NCBI GenBank assembly: GCA_035647835.1
Contig: DASRMS010000212.1
Location: 1-5,688, forward strand
DNA: 5,688 bases
Direction: 5' to 3'
Source of the DNA: UBA9865 sp035647835
Lineage (GTDB): Bacteria; Bacillota; Dethiobacteria; Dethiobacterales; Dethiobacteraceae
Positions within the stretch are counted from its first letter, which is position 1. Each line of letters starts with the position of its first letter. Below the pieces are notes generated by a model, which did no database searches, was not told the origin of the DNA, and saw only the letters and a program-made list of their open reading frames with translations. Below are positions 1 through 5,380 of this stretch, in pieces. The translations under genes were made by a program, and so were the position numbers.

Positions 1-2
1 TG

Positions 3-221
3 AGTCTGCTGGAACTTTCATACAAATGGCTGCTTTCACGCAAGGCTGTGGACAGCATTATCTGCGGCGTCAGCAAGTTCAGCCACATTACGCAGAATAT
101 GGAGTTTTTCAAAGACAATGCTGCAGAAGCTGAAAACACTGCCTTATCTGCAAGTGTTCTGGCGCAGTGCGATGAAGCATGGCAACTTTTGAAAGGTAAA
201 TACTGGAACTATCATTATTGA
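3..221 (+). CDS. Aldo/keto reductase, C-terminal end (partial, 5' part outside window)
   Basis: Only the last 72 residues are present; the frame is open from the window edge to the TGA at 219-221. The stretch ELSYKWLLSR, followed by VDSIICGVSKFSHITQN, matches the C-terminal end of the aldo/keto reductase TIM barrel. The family shows there a helix, a strand ending in I-x-G-x-S-K, and then a short helix with a conserved Q/E-N that contacts the 2'-phosphate and adenine of NADP(H). The tail ends in an aromatic-rich KYWNYHY. Known members are cytoplasmic NADPH-dependent carbonyl reductases. The catalytic Asp-Tyr-Lys-His residues lie upstream of the window, so activity and substrate cannot be judged. 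The next gene converges from the other strand. No strong plus-strand terminator follows; the hairpin at 306-360 has only a three-T tail in this direction. Confidence 0.85.
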   Translation, partial: SLLELSYKWLLSRKAVDSIICGVSKFSHITQNMEFFKDNAAEAENTALSASVLAQCDEAWQLLKGKYWNYHY

Positions 222-249
222 TTTCCCTCTCACAGGTAACCCCTGATAG

Positions 250-276
250 ACGGACACGGTATAAAATGATGTCCGT
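250..276. repeat. Short inverted repeat (7-bp arms, 13-base loop)
   Basis: The arms ACGGACA (250-256) and TGTCCGT (270-276) are perfectly complementary around an AT-rich loop containing TATAAAATGA. No T-run follows on either strand, so it is not a standard intrinsic terminator. It could be a small RNA structure at the 3' end of the aldo/keto reductase message, or chance. Confidence 0.3.
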
Positions 277-301
277 AGTATTATCACTACACCCTCTACA
301 T

Positions 302-360
302 AAAAAAACAGCCCTATCTGCCCTCACCCACATCAGGTGAAAAAGCAAGTAGGGCTGTTT
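302..360 (-). terminator. Rho-independent terminator serving mainly the minus-strand transporter
   Basis: The outer arms AAACAGCCCTA (306-316) and TAGGGCTGTTT (350-360) pair over 11 bp. Inside the loop a second small stem, TCACC (324-328) with GGTGA (336-340), can form. Read on the minus strand, the structure runs straight into a seven-T tract (positions 308 to 302), the usual mark of an intrinsic terminator. It sits about 145 bases beyond the transporter stop. Read on the plus strand only three Ts follow the stem, so any stop of the aldo/keto reductase message here would be weak. Confidence 0.75.
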
Positions 361-386
361 GCTATATCTAGATTCATTCTAGTGCT

Positions 387-500
387 TTACTTGATGAGAA
401 ATTGCTCATCTTGGAAATTACAGAGCTTCTTGCGGAGAATTTCCAAGTAAGCGTAATGTGCAAGTCTGTCCGAAAGTTCATATTTAGCGTATTGTAAAGT
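387..500 (-). pseudogene. Possible coding remnant downstream of the transporter (unrecognised)
   Basis: Immediately after the transporter stop, a different minus-strand frame is open for 37 codons between a TGA (501-503) and a TAA (387-389). It reads like a protein C-terminus, with charged and aromatic residues such as KYELSDRLAHYAYLEILRKK. It has no start codon and no ribosome site, and I do not recognise the family. It may be the tail of a lost downstream gene, or chance. The plus strand over the same bases is also open, which weakens the case. A perfect 10-bp inverted repeat (CTTGGAAATT at 410-419, AATTTCCAAG at 438-447) lies inside it. Confidence 0.2.
410..447. repeat. Perfect 10-bp inverted repeat, 18-base loop
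   Basis: CTTGGAAATT (410-419) is exactly complementary to AATTTCCAAG (438-447). The stem is AT-rich and no T-run follows, so it is not a typical terminator. It lies in the transporter 3' region, between the stop codon and the true terminator, where it could act as an RNA-stabilising stem. Confidence 0.4.
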
Positions 501-505
501 TCAGG

Positions 506-1861
506 CTACGCTGTTGCTTTTCTAGCAGCCAGTTCCTCGTGGATTTTAGCCATGGTTTTATTGTCGAGCTTATAAAAGGTCAAGATTATGATGCCAAGCA
601 TTGCACAAACTGCCGGCAGCAATGTTGATAACAAAATGATGCCTTTTATGAGTTGAGGGGTGGCAGCTGCTGCAGCACTGTAGCCAATCGCGGCTAAACC
701 AAAACCGGTAATGGCTCCTGCAACGGCTGAGGCAATTTTCATTGGTAGAGCGCTGATGGACATAACTAAACCTTTAGCATTTTTACCTGACTTCCATTCT
801 GCGTAGTCGGCCACATCAGAGTAATTGGCAAAGTTAACAACACCAGCCAAACCTGCAAAAGCTCCCAGCCAGCGGCAGGCCATATATAATATGGTGTTAC
901 GAGCAAAAAAGTACGCCGCTATATAGCTGATCAAACTAATGACAGCACCAATCATCATCACCGTACGCTTGCTTTCTATTTTTTGAGCTACAAATTGCCC
1001 AGCCACCGTTGCTACCATCCCCACGATGGAGGAAGCGGTCAGAAAGACAGAAATAAGCAGCATATTATTTGCTACATATTTAAAATAGTAGACATTTAAC
1101 CCACCGGCTATTGAGAGGATCGTCCCATTGCAGACACCATAAAGCATCAAAACAAGCAAAGGCGGATTACCGGCCACTTGTTTCCACATATCACCTAGAG
1201 AAGGTGTGCTGCCAGGAACAGCTTTTTTAATATCATATGGTTTTGCCAAACTTGCAGCGAGTAGATAACCAAATAGCTGCAGAAAGCCAGCCATAACTAT
1301 AAAAGCAAAATAACCGGCACCCTCGTTTGTGCGCCCAAAATAAAGGATGATCGACATATGGCTGGCGCTATAGAATAGCCTGGCCACGGTAGAAAATTGC
1401 ATCCGTCTTGCAGAAAGCAAAACCCTCGATTTTGGGTCTACGGCCATATTGGGTGTGATGCTGGAGGCACCACTCCAAGCAAAATTCAAGGCAAAAGAAC
1501 CCAAAATGTATGCGACACAGTAATAGATGGTTTTTGCCGACATACTCAGAAACGTAGGATTAGTAAAAAGCAGCGAGATAAATACCAGCGTTAAAGGCGC
1601 GCCGATATAAATCCAGGAGCAATATTTACCCCATTTTAAGTTCGTTTTTGAAATCACACCACCGACTAAGACAATCGAAACAGCATCGGCAATACGTGTT
1701 AGTAGTAATATCCCCCCAACAGTTGCCGCACCTACTTTAACAATATCTGTGAGAAAGTAGGGAAAGTATGCCCCCACCGGACCCATGAGAATCATAAACG
1801 GTGAAAGCCCAAGACTAAACAAGTTAATGACCTTATTACTTAACGGTTTACTCACTGACAT
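506..1861 (-). CDS. GPH-family (MelB-like) MFS cation symporter
   Basis: This is a 451-residue inner-membrane transporter of the glycoside-pentoside-hexuronide:cation symporter family, whose usual length is 440-500. About twelve hydrophobic segments fill the chain. Family signatures are in order: YFLTD (35-39), RIADA (56-60), the loop KTNLKWGKY (72-80), ITPNMAVDPKSR (135-146), and the C-half signature YSDVADYAEWKSGK (347-360), which is diagnostic for GPH proteins. A hydrophilic central loop lies at about 207-230 and a charged cytoplasmic tail at 431-451. The start at 1859-1861 is chosen because an AAGGAGG ribosome site lies 8 bases upstream; the frame is open back to 1927 but that extension lacks such a site. 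In the helix-2 motif, usually DAxxD, the first Asp is kept (D59) but the second is Ile (I63). Substrate cannot be predicted; family members carry sugars, glycosides or uronates. The gene appears to be transcribed alone and ends at the 302-360 terminator. Confidence 0.9.
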   Translation of the reverse strand: MSVSKPLSNKVINLFSLGLSPFMILMGPVGAYFPYFLTDIVKVGAATVGGILLLTRIADAVSIVLVGGVISKTNLKWGKYCSWIYIGAPLTLVFISLLFTNPTFLSMSAKTIYYCVAYILGSFALNFAWSGASSITPNMAVDPKSRVLLSARRMQFSTVARLFYSASHMSIILYFGRTNEGAGYFAFIVMAGFLQLFGYLLAASLAKPYDIKKAVPGSTPSLGDMWKQVAGNPPLLVLMLYGVCNGTILSIAGGLNVYYFKYVANNMLLISVFLTASSIVGMVATVAGQFVAQKIESKRTVMMIGAVISLISYIAAYFFARNTILYMACRWLGAFAGLAGVVNFANYSDVADYAEWKSGKNAKGLVMSISALPMKIASAVAGAITGFGLAAIGYSAAAAATPQLIKGIILLSTLLPAVCAMLGIIILTFYKLDNKTMAKIHEELAARKATA

Positions 1862-1869
1862 TACAACTG

Positions 1870-1876
1870 CCTCCTT
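1870..1876 (-). promoter_or_regulatory. Ribosome binding site of the transporter
   Basis: Read on the minus strand this is AAGGAGG, a near-perfect Shine-Dalgarno sequence, 8 bases before the ATG at 1861-1859. It decides the start against the longer open frame that extends to 1927. Confidence 0.85.
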
Positions 1877-1970
1877 TTTCCTCGTTATCTTTACCCAAAC
1901 CTGTTGATCTGCCAGCCTGTACCTCAATCACTGTTCAGACTCAATCTGCTTTCTTAGGTGAAATATTAGA

Positions 1971-1997
1971 ATCATACTGGTACTTTTAAGTGGGCAA
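1971..1997 (-). promoter_or_regulatory. Weak candidate promoter for the transporter
   Basis: On the minus strand, TATGAT (1976-1971) resembles a -10 box. TTGCCC (1997-1992) could be a -35 box, but the spacer is only 15 bases. It would give a leader of roughly 100 bases. No better sigma-A site was seen between 1877 and 2050. Confidence 0.2.
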
Positions 1998-2032
1998 GGA
2001 CAGCGAGGATAATTGTTGGCAAGAGTAGTTGA

Positions 2033-2344
2033 TTAATTGCACCAGCTGTTGAAGTATTCTGGCTACTAGCATTATATACTTGGGAATCTGATTTAGAAGT
2101 AAAGTCTGGATATTAATTCCACATTCCTTACGGCACGGTAACACAGGCTCCGGGTTCATTTTACATATTTTTCGGCGTTGTTTTTTGTCCTATAAAGCTG
2201 TAGTTTGCGAAGTGTTGAGCAGCACCTAATTATGTAAAATTACGGCAAGATGTATTCCAATCGGCTTTAACAGTCAAAAACGATTGTTTTACAGCGGAAC
2301 AGGTTATAGCCAATTCCTGCTTAATTTTGAATCATTATATTTAG
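2033..2344 (+). other. Gene-free stretch; possibly the eroded front part of the remnant that follows
   Basis: No intact gene is present. In the same reading frame as the remnant at 2345-2527, several stretches read like protein: one at 2033-2113 with PAVEVFWLLALYTWESDLEV, one at 2117-2197 with YGTVTQAPG, and one near 2240-2341 with QDVFQSALTVKN. They are broken by TGA, TAA and TAG stops. The number of stops is close to what chance would give over this length, so decay of a real gene is only a possibility. No RNA gene or convincing promoter was found; a widely spaced inverted repeat lies at 2158-2240. Confidence 0.25.
2158..2240. repeat. Perfect 10-bp inverted repeat with 63-base spacer
   Basis: ATTTTACATA (2158-2167) and TATGTAAAAT (2231-2240) are exact reverse complements. 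The arms are far apart and AT-rich, so a stable stem is unlikely unless the spacer folds as well. They could be paired operator half-sites between the divergent transporter and DUF362 genes, relics of element ends, or chance in AT-rich DNA. Confidence 0.3.
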
Positions 2345-2527
2345 TTAAGATTTAGACTGGCAGGAGTCAAGTCTCTCAACAATAAAAACGCACTCAGCCT
2401 AGTACCCGGAGATCCTTCCGCCATAGGTTAGGCAAAGACAGCAAAAGAAATCATAGCAGATAAAAGATGGCATAAACTTGCCGATATCAACCAGCAAGTG
2501 CTAAAATATCGGTATGAAGAATTGTAA
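2345..2527 (+). pseudogene. Remnant of a gene 3' end upstream of the DUF362 gene (unrecognised)
   Basis: Sixty codons with a single internal stop (TAG at 2429-2431) lead to a TAA at 2525-2527. The text before the stop includes NNKNALSLVPGDPSAIG. The text after it continues as AKTAKEIIADKRWHKLADIN and ends in LKYRYEEL. The amphipathic, charge-rich pattern looks like a genuine protein C-terminus. It ends 21 bases before the DUF362 start codon, the spacing expected between genes of one operon. There is no start codon or ribosome site, so it cannot be an intact gene. I do not recognise the family. The likeliest reading is a former upstream operon partner now decayed; chance openness of a 60-codon frame remains possible. 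Confidence 0.35.
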
Positions 2528-2535
2528 AACTAAAC

Positions 2536-2544
2536 AGGTGGTGA
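2536..2544 (+). promoter_or_regulatory. Ribosome binding site of the DUF362 gene
   Basis: AGGTGGTGA lies 4 bases before the ATG at 2549, with its AGGTGG core 7 bases away. It is a good Shine-Dalgarno match and supports that start. Confidence 0.8.
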
Positions 2545-2548
2545 CAGC

Positions 2549-3703
2549 ATGACGCAAGTTGTGATTAAAGAGTGCAGCGATTATCAGCTAGACAAGGTAA
2601 AGCAACAACTTAACGAAAGTATCATGCTCTTAGGCGGCTGGAAGCGGCTTGTCTCAGCGGGCATGAAAGTTTTACTGAAAGTAAATTTGATTGGACCCAA
2701 AACTCCCGATTCTGCTGCTGTAACTCATTATGAATTTGTTCGTGCGCTAACACAGCTTCTGCAAGAGCAGGGATGTACAGTCTGGATAGGTGATAGTTCA
2801 GGCGGCGCCATTGCAGGAATAGCGCCTACAGCCAGTAGCTTTAAAGTATCTGGACTAGAGAAAGTAGCAAAAGATGAAGGCGCAGTGATTAAAAACTTTG
2901 ACAAAGAGGGTGTCATCGAAGTAAAGACAGGAAACGCAGAGCAGATGTATCTAGCTAAGCCGATGTTTGAAGCAGACTTTGTCATCAATTTGCCAAAACT
3001 TAAAACGCACTCCGCAGCTATTTACACCGGGGCGGTGAAAAACCTCTTTGGTTGCGTCCCCGGTTTAAAAAAGGGCGAATACCATCGTCAAGCTCCTGAT
3101 CCGCAAGATTTGGGTATGATCATAGTAGATATTCATCAGTCAGCGCCAGTCGGACTACATATCATGGATGGAATTATGGCAATGCAAGGGGAAGGTCCAA
3201 CCGCGGGAGAAGTTTACTCTGCAAAGAAAATCCTCATGAGCACAGATCCCTTAGCCCTTGATACAGTTGCAGCGGCAATGCTCGGCATGGCAGTTGATGA
3301 TATTCCCGTTTTGGTCAGCGCCAGAGCACGAAAACTTGGTGAATCCGATTTGCAGTCAATTGAAATCACAGGTGATTATGCCGAACCTCCTGCTCTGCCC
3401 GGGTTCAAATATCCGAAAAGGTTCAGAAGCAGTAAAAAAAGAAACAATAGTGCCGTCATAAAAGTCATCGATTTCCTTAAAGCCAGACCGAAAATAGACA
3501 CAAAACGCTGCAAGCAGTGCAATATGTGTGTTGAAAGCTGCCCCGTAAAAGCTATCGATAAAGAATCAAAGAAGATCAACTATAATACCTGTATAGAATG
3601 TATGTGCTGCCATGAACTCTGTTTGCACAAAGCGATTGATTTGAAGAATGATAACTGGCTTGCCGCGCTATTTATGCGATTTTATCGCAAGAGAGCCGAA
3701 TAA
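2549..3703 (+). CDS. DUF362 domain protein with C-terminal 2x[4Fe-4S] ferredoxin domain
   Basis: This 384-residue soluble protein is of normal length for the DUF362/ferredoxin architecture. The DUF362 part (about 1-290) shows the family's hallmark segments: GDSSGG (81-86), NLPKLKTH (147-154), TGAVKNLFGCVPG (160-172) with H179 shortly after, DGIMAMQGEGPTAGE (207-221), and STDPLALDTVA (231-241). A basic linker (about 290-316) leads to a bacterial ferredoxin fold. It has two complete CxxCxxCxxxC sets: C321, C324, C327, C331 followed by Pro, and C348, C351, C354, C358, each expected to help hold a [4Fe-4S] cluster. The protein is therefore probably cytoplasmic and redox-active. The biochemical role of DUF362 is not established; it is common in anaerobes. 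There is no signal peptide. The end, WLAALFMRFYRKR (370-382), is amphipathic and basic and might touch the membrane. Upstream lies a gene remnant, downstream a membrane protein on the same strand. Confidence 0.92.
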   Translation: MTQVVIKECSDYQLDKVKQQLNESIMLLGGWKRLVSAGMKVLLKVNLIGPKTPDSAAVTHYEFVRALTQLLQEQGCTVWIGDSSGGAIAGIAPTASSFKVSGLEKVAKDEGAVIKNFDKEGVIEVKTGNAEQMYLAKPMFEADFVINLPKLKTHSAAIYTGAVKNLFGCVPGLKKGEYHRQAPDPQDLGMIIVDIHQSAPVGLHIMDGIMAMQGEGPTAGEVYSAKKILMSTDPLALDTVAAAMLGMAVDDIPVLVSARARKLGESDLQSIEITGDYAEPPALPGFKYPKRFRSSKKRNNSAVIKVIDFLKARPKIDTKRCKQCNMCVESCPVKAIDKESKKINYNTCIECMCCHELCLHKAIDLKNDNWLAALFMRFYRKRAE

Positions 3704-3730
3704 TAACTGGTGAGCCAGATCTGATCGAAG

Positions 3731-3751
3731 ATAAAAAAACAGTCTACCTGC
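3731..3751 (+). other. Orphan arm resembling the 302-360 terminator
   Basis: TAAAAAAACAG at 3732-3742 is identical to 301-311, where it opens the left arm of the transporter terminator. The following bases CTACCTGCTCT match CTATCTGCCCT there in 9 of 11 positions. No complementary right arm is visible on either side, so it cannot form a hairpin. It looks like half of a terminator left after a rearrangement between the DUF362 gene and the membrane protein gene, though a coincidental match around an A-run is possible. Confidence 0.3.
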
Positions 3752-3754
3752 TCT

Positions 3755-4423
3755 ATGGTCCCCATATTGCCGAAGCTAAAATCCAACTTGCTGAAGCTGG
3801 TGTTGGTACTCTTCTCCTTCAGTATCTTGGCATCACTGCTGCCTCAGGTCATCCTCCCCATCGCCAGCGTGTACGGAGCAAATGTTGCTGGTGAAGACAT
3901 CGTGCTTTTCATTTATTATAGTGGATTTAACCCCTTTGCAGTCTCCGCCATTACTGCTGGTCAGCTGCTTTTTTCAGCCTGGTATTTAATAAGGGTTGGA
4001 CGACTAAAAGAATTTATTTCCTGGGTGACTTCCCAAATACCACAACAATCTACAGCAACTCGCTGGCAGAAAGTATTGATAATCGGACTACTCCTTGTCG
4101 GAATACTAGGCTTGAGAAGTGTCAGCAGCTTACGAACACACGAGCAAATGGCACCGCTTGAATATGATGCAAAAATCGAGATAGACTTTGCCGACCATAA
4201 TAATGGTACCATTTATGAGTTTGCCTTAGACGATTATCAAGTTTATCATTTTGTCTATTCTCTTGACACAAAAGATCCTGTAACGTTGAAGCTTACCACT
4301 ATGAATCCCTCGGGATTTTTATATACTCCGGGAAAAATCGATTACCATGTACCAGGGTGCAGAAAAACTGCAGAAGGGCCAGTTCACCGGTTTCATCCTA
4401 GAACCTGGAGATTATCAGATTGA
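3755..4423 (+). CDS. Unrecognised membrane protein, N-terminal part (frameshifted)
   Basis: The genuine part is about 190-197 residues; the codons after about 4345 (HVPGCRKTAEG onward) are out-of-frame text. A hydrophobic segment at about 12-37, a second at 59-80 and a third at 107-121 form three membrane helices. The loop 80-106 carries R80, R83, K85, R103 and K106, and the N-terminus is basic. The positive-inside rule therefore puts the N-terminus in the cytoplasm and everything after residue 121 outside. That outer part begins with strand-like text such as YEFALDDYQVYHFVYSL. No Shine-Dalgarno sequence precedes the ATG; the bases before it are ACCTGCTCT. The true 5' end may be lost, or translation may be reduced. 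It begins 51 bases after the DUF362 stop, so an operon is possible. I do not recognise the family. Together with the frame at 4347-4832, one protein of about 358 residues is restored. Confidence 0.6.
   Translation: MVPILPKLKSNLLKLVLVLFSFSILASLLPQVILPIASVYGANVAGEDIVLFIYYSGFNPFAVSAITAGQLLFSAWYLIRVGRLKEFISWVTSQIPQQSTATRWQKVLIIGLLLVGILGLRSVSSLRTHEQMAPLEYDAKIEIDFADHNNGTIYEFALDDYQVYHFVYSLDTKDPVTLKLTTMNPSGFLYTPGKIDYHVPGCRKTAEGPVHRFHPRTWRLSD
4333..4349 (+). other. Frameshift site joining the two membrane-protein frames
   Basis: The upstream frame and the downstream frame differ by +1, so one base too many (or two too few) is present. Removing one A from the run of five at 4333-4337, or one C from the pair at 4345-4346, joins GFLYTPGK to MYQGAEKLQKGQ smoothly. 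A homopolymer indel is the commonest cause. The downstream frame is closed by a TGA at 4302-4304, so the shift must lie between 4305 and the upstream stop at 4421-4423. Confidence 0.7.
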
Positions 4424-4832
4424 GCTGGATGCTTTAAATCAGCTTGGTGAGCTGACCATGTATATCTCTTCTACTCCACCAACAACTGAAGAATATCAAT
4501 TTCTAGAAATTATCAAAGCATTACGCGATGGCAGTTTTACTGCAGCGCATTACCAGGAACCAGGATATGAACTTATCTACCATGGAGAATTGAAAGATGT
4601 CGGTAACCAGCTGTTATATACTTTGAACCAGTCTGGTACTTTTCTTCAAATCTCATCCTTTGTTGTAGGGACGTATGAAGAATTGGATCTGCGCTATCTG
4701 GAGGAGAACCGTGAATTTCACCTTCTCGATGATAAAAACTGCACGATAGGGTATGGTTTTGATGCCAAAGCCAAGGGGGAGTTACGTCTCTCAACCGTTG
4801 GTGCAGAATTATATATCTATGCAAAAAAATAA
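4347..4832 (+). CDS. Unrecognised membrane protein, C-terminal extracytoplasmic part (frameshifted)
   Basis: This 161-residue frame lies +1 relative to the preceding one and continues its protein. Its ATG is an internal Met with no ribosome site, so it is not a separate gene. There is no hydrophobic helix. The text alternates in beta-strand fashion: FTGFILEPGDYQIELDA (14-30), ELTMYIS (35-41), LLYTLNQSGTFLQISSFVVG (88-107), and a final ELRLSTVGAELYIYAKK. The stretch LEPGDYQIELDA followed by ELTMYIS resembles the strand pair of jelly-roll domains such as the secreted-enzyme PPC domain; this is inference from pattern only. By the topology of the first part it would sit outside the membrane. It may bind a ligand or the cell wall; no catalytic motif is visible. 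The stop codon touches the hairpin at 4832-4849. Confidence 0.6.
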   Translation: MYQGAEKLQKGQFTGFILEPGDYQIELDALNQLGELTMYISSTPPTTEEYQFLEIIKALRDGSFTAAHYQEPGYELIYHGELKDVGNQLLYTLNQSGTFLQISSFVVGTYEELDLRYLEENREFHLLDDKNCTIGYGFDAKAKGELRLSTVGAELYIYAKK

Positions 4833-4849
4833 GAGGGGTCTGCCCCTCT
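4823..4849 (-). terminator. Shared convergent terminator, strong toward the minus strand
   Basis: AGAGGGG (4832-4838) and CCCCTCT (4843-4849) form a perfect 7-bp, GC-rich stem around TCTG. On the minus strand it is followed by TTA and a seven-T tract (4829 to 4823), so it ends the lipoprotein message just after its stop at 4868. The same A-run encodes the C-terminal lysines and stop of the convergent membrane protein. On the plus strand no T-run follows, so termination that way should be weak. Confidence 0.8.
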
Positions 4850-4867
4850 ACTTGTGATATTGCTTAC

Positions 4868-5350
4868 TTATACAGTAAATGTTAATGCCGCAGGGTTAGT
4901 TTTTGGAAAGGCGGCATTTAGATCCGCCTGCAGAGCAGCTTTTACTGTTTCAATATTAGCGAGGGCATCATAGTTATCACCCAATGCGCCAATATTAGTA
5001 AGAGGTACTGTCACCTCACCGGATTCAGACAGTAAAACAAGATTTTTTCCTGTGGTTTCTGTGGCAACGTTAACGCTGCTGCCCAGCGTTGTTGCCGCTA
5101 CTAGTTCGGCAGAGTCAGCATATATACCTTCATCCGTTTCATTACTCCAGCCCGCTCCGGACGCTGTACCTCCCTCATTAGCAGTAATACTAATTGGAAC
5201 TGCACTTTGTGTGGCCCAAAAATTTGGGTCAGTATAACCCAGAACACCAAGCGCTTCCGGATCTGAATTAGAAAGGTCTACACAACCAGTTAGAAAAAAA
5301 AGTACTGCGAGCAATAAAAGAGTAATTTTTTTCAGTTGCCCCAATTTCAT
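4868..5350 (-). CDS. Small acidic lipoprotein of unknown function
   Basis: The protein has 160 residues starting at the ATG at 5350-5348. This start is preferred over an in-frame ATG 10 codons upstream because it gives a typical signal peptide and has a purine-rich GGGGGGAAG just before it. Lysines at 2, 7 and 8 precede a hydrophobic core (about 9-20) and the lipobox LTGC, with the lipidated Cys at 23. The mature part should be anchored to the outer face of the cytoplasmic membrane. It contains about 17 Asp/Glu against three Lys and no Arg, and no second Cys. Text around 85-115 (SAELVAA, then SSVNVATETTGKNLVLLSES) faintly resembles the repeated unit of flagellin-like and filament-associated proteins; this is a weak pattern match. 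The chain ends abruptly in LTFTV, like a beta-strand. It converges on the membrane protein gene and shares its terminator. I do not recognise the family. Confidence 0.8.
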   Translation of the reverse strand: MKLGQLKKITLLLLAVLFFLTGCVDLSNSDPEALGVLGYTDPNFWATQSAVPISITANEGGTASGAGWSNETDEGIYADSAELVAATTLGSSVNVATETTGKNLVLLSESGEVTVPLTNIGALGDNYDALANIETVKAALQADLNAAFPKTNPAALTFTV

Positions 5351-5354
5351 ATTT

Positions 5355-5363
5355 CTTCCCCCC
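5355..5363 (-). promoter_or_regulatory. Ribosome binding site of the lipoprotein gene
   Basis: On the minus strand this reads GGGGGGAAG, 4 bases before the ATG (the G-run is 7 bases away). It is an imperfect Shine-Dalgarno sequence, since the A of AGGAGG is missing, but it favours this start over the upstream ATG. Confidence 0.6.
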
Positions 5364-5380
5364 GTTTTTTTGAATGCCAA

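Noticed and set aside
109..348. 79-codon minus-strand open frame at the left end
   Set aside because: It overlaps the aldo/keto reductase end antisense and runs through the terminator stem. It has no ribosome site, and its composition (many Cys, Arg, Ser) is typical of a shadow frame.
1397..1594. Plus-strand open frame inside the transporter gene
   Set aside because: It is antisense to conserved GPH coding sequence, with no ribosome site and a composition unlike a protein.
1862..1927. 22-codon N-terminal extension of the transporter
   Set aside because: The upstream ATG lacks a ribosome site, while the ATG at 1861-1859 has AAGGAGG at ideal spacing. The extension is basic and polar and is not a family feature.
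2131..2150. Possible sigma-54 promoter around CGGCACGGTAAC
   Set aside because: The GG and GC dinucleotides are not spaced by the required 10 bases.
2342..2431. In-frame TAG codons in the remnant as pyrrolysine, or TGA as selenocysteine
   Set aside because: All three stop types occur in this frame upstream, there is no start codon, and no recognised methyltransferase or selenoprotein motif surrounds them. Decay or chance is simpler.
2728..2988. Minus-strand open frame inside the DUF362 gene
   Set aside because: It is antisense to clearly conserved DUF362 coding sequence and has no independent support.
4361..4369. GAAAAACTG as a programmed slippery site for the membrane protein
   Set aside because: Slippage on such a site gives a -1 shift, whereas a +1 shift is needed to enter the downstream frame. 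No stimulatory structure was evident.
4573..4824. Minus-strand open frame opposite the membrane protein C-terminal part
   Set aside because: It lies beyond the minus-strand terminator of the lipoprotein, has no ribosome site, and the opposite strand has coherent beta-strand coding text.
5351..5380. 10-codon N-terminal extension of the lipoprotein
   Set aside because: It would run through the purine-rich ribosome site and place extra residues before a normal lipoprotein signal peptide.
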